Below, piece after piece: positions 5,896-6,763 of a DNA stretch of 6,763 nucleotides. Every line of letters starts with the position of its first letter. Positions within the stretch are counted from its first letter, which is position 1. The stretch spans positions 1 to 6,763 of the forward strand of contig JAUQOX010000161.1 in the NCBI GenBank assembly GCA_030550695.1. Reading direction: 5' to 3'. A model generated the notes under the pieces. The model was not told the DNA's origin. It saw nothing but the letters and a program-made list of their open reading frames with translations, and made no database searches. Position numbers and translations under genes: made by a program. The stretch is from Gemmatimonadota bacterium. GTDB lineage: Bacteria; Gemmatimonadota; Gemmatimonadetes; Longimicrobiales; Gaopeijiaceae.

Positions 5896-6763
5896 TCAGG
5901 CGGGGTGAAGGGGCCGGGCGCAGGCGGGGCAGAACCTCCACTCCTCCCGGAGCTCTTCCCCGCAACCACACAGACGCCTCCGCAGGTCCCCGCACCAAGG
6001 GCAGGCCAAAGCCCCCCGGGGGACTTCCCCCCGGCACCGCCGACAAGGGACCCAACTGCCGGCATCGCTTTGTACGACCCTCGCCACCTCATGGGGTGTG
6101 GTGATCCCGGCAGAAATCTTCCGGAAGGCGTCCTCTTTCAGGCTCCCCATCCCGCCGTCCCGGGACAGCCGCCGCAGGGTGGTCAGGCTCGCCCCCTGGG
6201 CTACCCCCTCCCGGAGGGCGTCGTTCATGACGAGGATCTGGAAGACCCCCGTCCGCCCCCGATAGCCGCCGGAGCAGTGGGAGCATCCCTCGCCCTTCCT
6301 CCCGCCGCATCTGCGGCAGACTTTGCGCACCAGGCGCTGAGCCACCACCCCAGCCAACCCGTCCGCCACCAGATAAGGGGGGACACCCATATTGAGGAGG
6401 CGGGTAATGGCCCCCGGCGCGTCCACCGTGTGGATGGTGGACAGGACCAGGTGGCCGGTGACGGCGGCTGCCATGGCGATCTCCGCCGTTTCCCGATCCC
6501 GGATCTCCCCCACCATGATCACATCCGGGTCCTGGCGGAGTACGGCCCGGAGGGCCGCCGGAAAGGTGAGGCCCGCCTTGGGGTTCACCTGGATCTGGTT
6601 GGCCCCGGGCAGCCGATACTCCACCGGATCCTCCAGGGTCACCACGTTCTGGCTCTCCCGGTCCAATTCTTCCATGGCCGCGAACAGGGTGGAACTCTTC
6701 CCGCTCCCCGTGGGGCCGGCGGCCAGGATGACCCCCTGTCCGCATCGCAACAGCCGGCGAAAG
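5896..6763 (-). CDS. PilB/GspE-family type II secretion or type IV pilus ATPase, C-terminal part, with added double zinc ribbon
   Basis: The C-terminal half of a cytoplasmic motor that powers pilus or pseudopilus assembly. The frame is open to the right edge (last full codon 6762-6760) and the N-terminal domain lies outside the window. Counting from TTG at 6750: Walker A GPTGSGKSS (12-20), Asp box TLEDPVEYRL (38-47), Walker B DVIMVGEIRD (76-85), His box TGHLVLSTIHT (98-108). A metal-binding tetracysteine follows at C145, C148, C156, C159, then GGYRGRTGVFQIL. These features, especially the tetracysteine, point to PilB/GspE and away from the retraction ATPase PilT. The normal family end is at ITTPHEVARVV (216-226). 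About 58 further residues add eight cysteines as two zinc ribbons. It precedes the two-component pair on the same strand. PilB and GspE cannot be told apart without the N-terminus or the neighbouring pilin genes. Confidence 0.93.
   Translation of the reverse strand, partial: FRRLLRCGQGVILAAGPTGSGKSSTLFAAMEELDRESQNVVTLEDPVEYRLPGANQIQVNPKAGLTFPAALRAVLRQDPDVIMVGEIRDRETAEIAMAAAVTGHLVLSTIHTVDAPGAITRLLNMGVPPYLVADGLAGVVAQRLVRKVCRRCGGRKGEGCSHCSGGYRGRTGVFQILVMNDALREGVAQGASLTTLRRLSRDGGMGSLKEDAFRKISAGITTPHEVARVVQSDAGSWVPCRRCRGEVPRGALACPWCGDLRRRLCGCGEELREEWRFCPACARPLHPA
5920..6045 (-). other. C-terminal double zinc-ribbon extension of the ATPase
   Basis: Eight cysteines follow the usual end of the ATPase: C-x2-C (residues 236/239), C-x2-C (250/253), C-x-C (261/263) and C-x2-C (274/277). 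Each half is a pair of knuckles 10 residues apart, the pattern of double zinc ribbon (DZR-like) domains. The protein ends 7 residues later. The motif is visible directly; zinc binding is inferred. Confidence 0.75.

Noticed and set aside
5807..6055. Extension of the kinase upstream of 5806
   Set aside because: It would overlap the end of the ATPase gene and gives Arg/Pro/Gly-rich sequence ahead of a normal membrane-protein N-terminus (MIKIKSFRRR).
1..6763. tRNA, rRNA, CRISPR array or insertion sequence
   Set aside because: No cloverleaf, repeat-spacer pattern, transposase motif or long terminal inverted repeat was seen; the window is almost fully taken up by the listed genes.

Overview
The window is GC-rich bacterial DNA, densely coding, with six protein genes and only short gaps. 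It suggests a diderm bacterium that makes menaquinone. The evidence is a MenC-type enolase-superfamily enzyme, an outer-membrane beta-barrel protein, a PilB/GspE-type ATPase, and a sigma-54 two-component pair of the NtrY/NtrX kind. This combination and the very high GC would fit Gemmatimonadota or a similar high-GC diderm phylum. That placement is an inference from gene content and has not been tested by alignment.

Layout: bases 3-635 (+) hold the 3' two-thirds of menC. Everything else is on the minus strand and reads from right to left. In order of transcription it is: the C-terminal part of a PilB/GspE secretion or pilus ATPase (5896 to beyond 6763) with an extra double zinc ribbon at its C-terminus; an 89-base gap; a compact NtrY-like histidine kinase (4580-5806); an NtrX-like sigma-54 activator (3159-4592) that overlaps the kinase by 13 bases; a 70-base gap; an outer-membrane protein with a bactofilin-like beta-helix ahead of an Omp85/BamA-like barrel (1352-3088); and a secreted DUF4390-family protein (711-1346) that begins 5 bases after the barrel gene stops. 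menC and the DUF4390 gene converge across a 75-base gap.

How the genes may work together: the kinase and regulator are a cognate pair. The overlap and short gaps suggest the minus-strand genes form one operon or two closely coupled ones. Its products would act at the cell envelope: pilus or secretion motor, envelope-sensing kinase, outer-membrane barrel, exported DUF4390 protein. The kinase has a periplasmic segment and could report on envelope state. This functional link is inferred from order and spacing only. menC belongs to a separate, oppositely oriented unit. I saw no mobile element, CRISPR array, tRNA or rRNA. The most unusual features are the cysteine-rich tail of the ATPase, with three four-cysteine clusters in all, and the bactofilin-like/barrel fusion next to an NtrYX pair and DUF4390.
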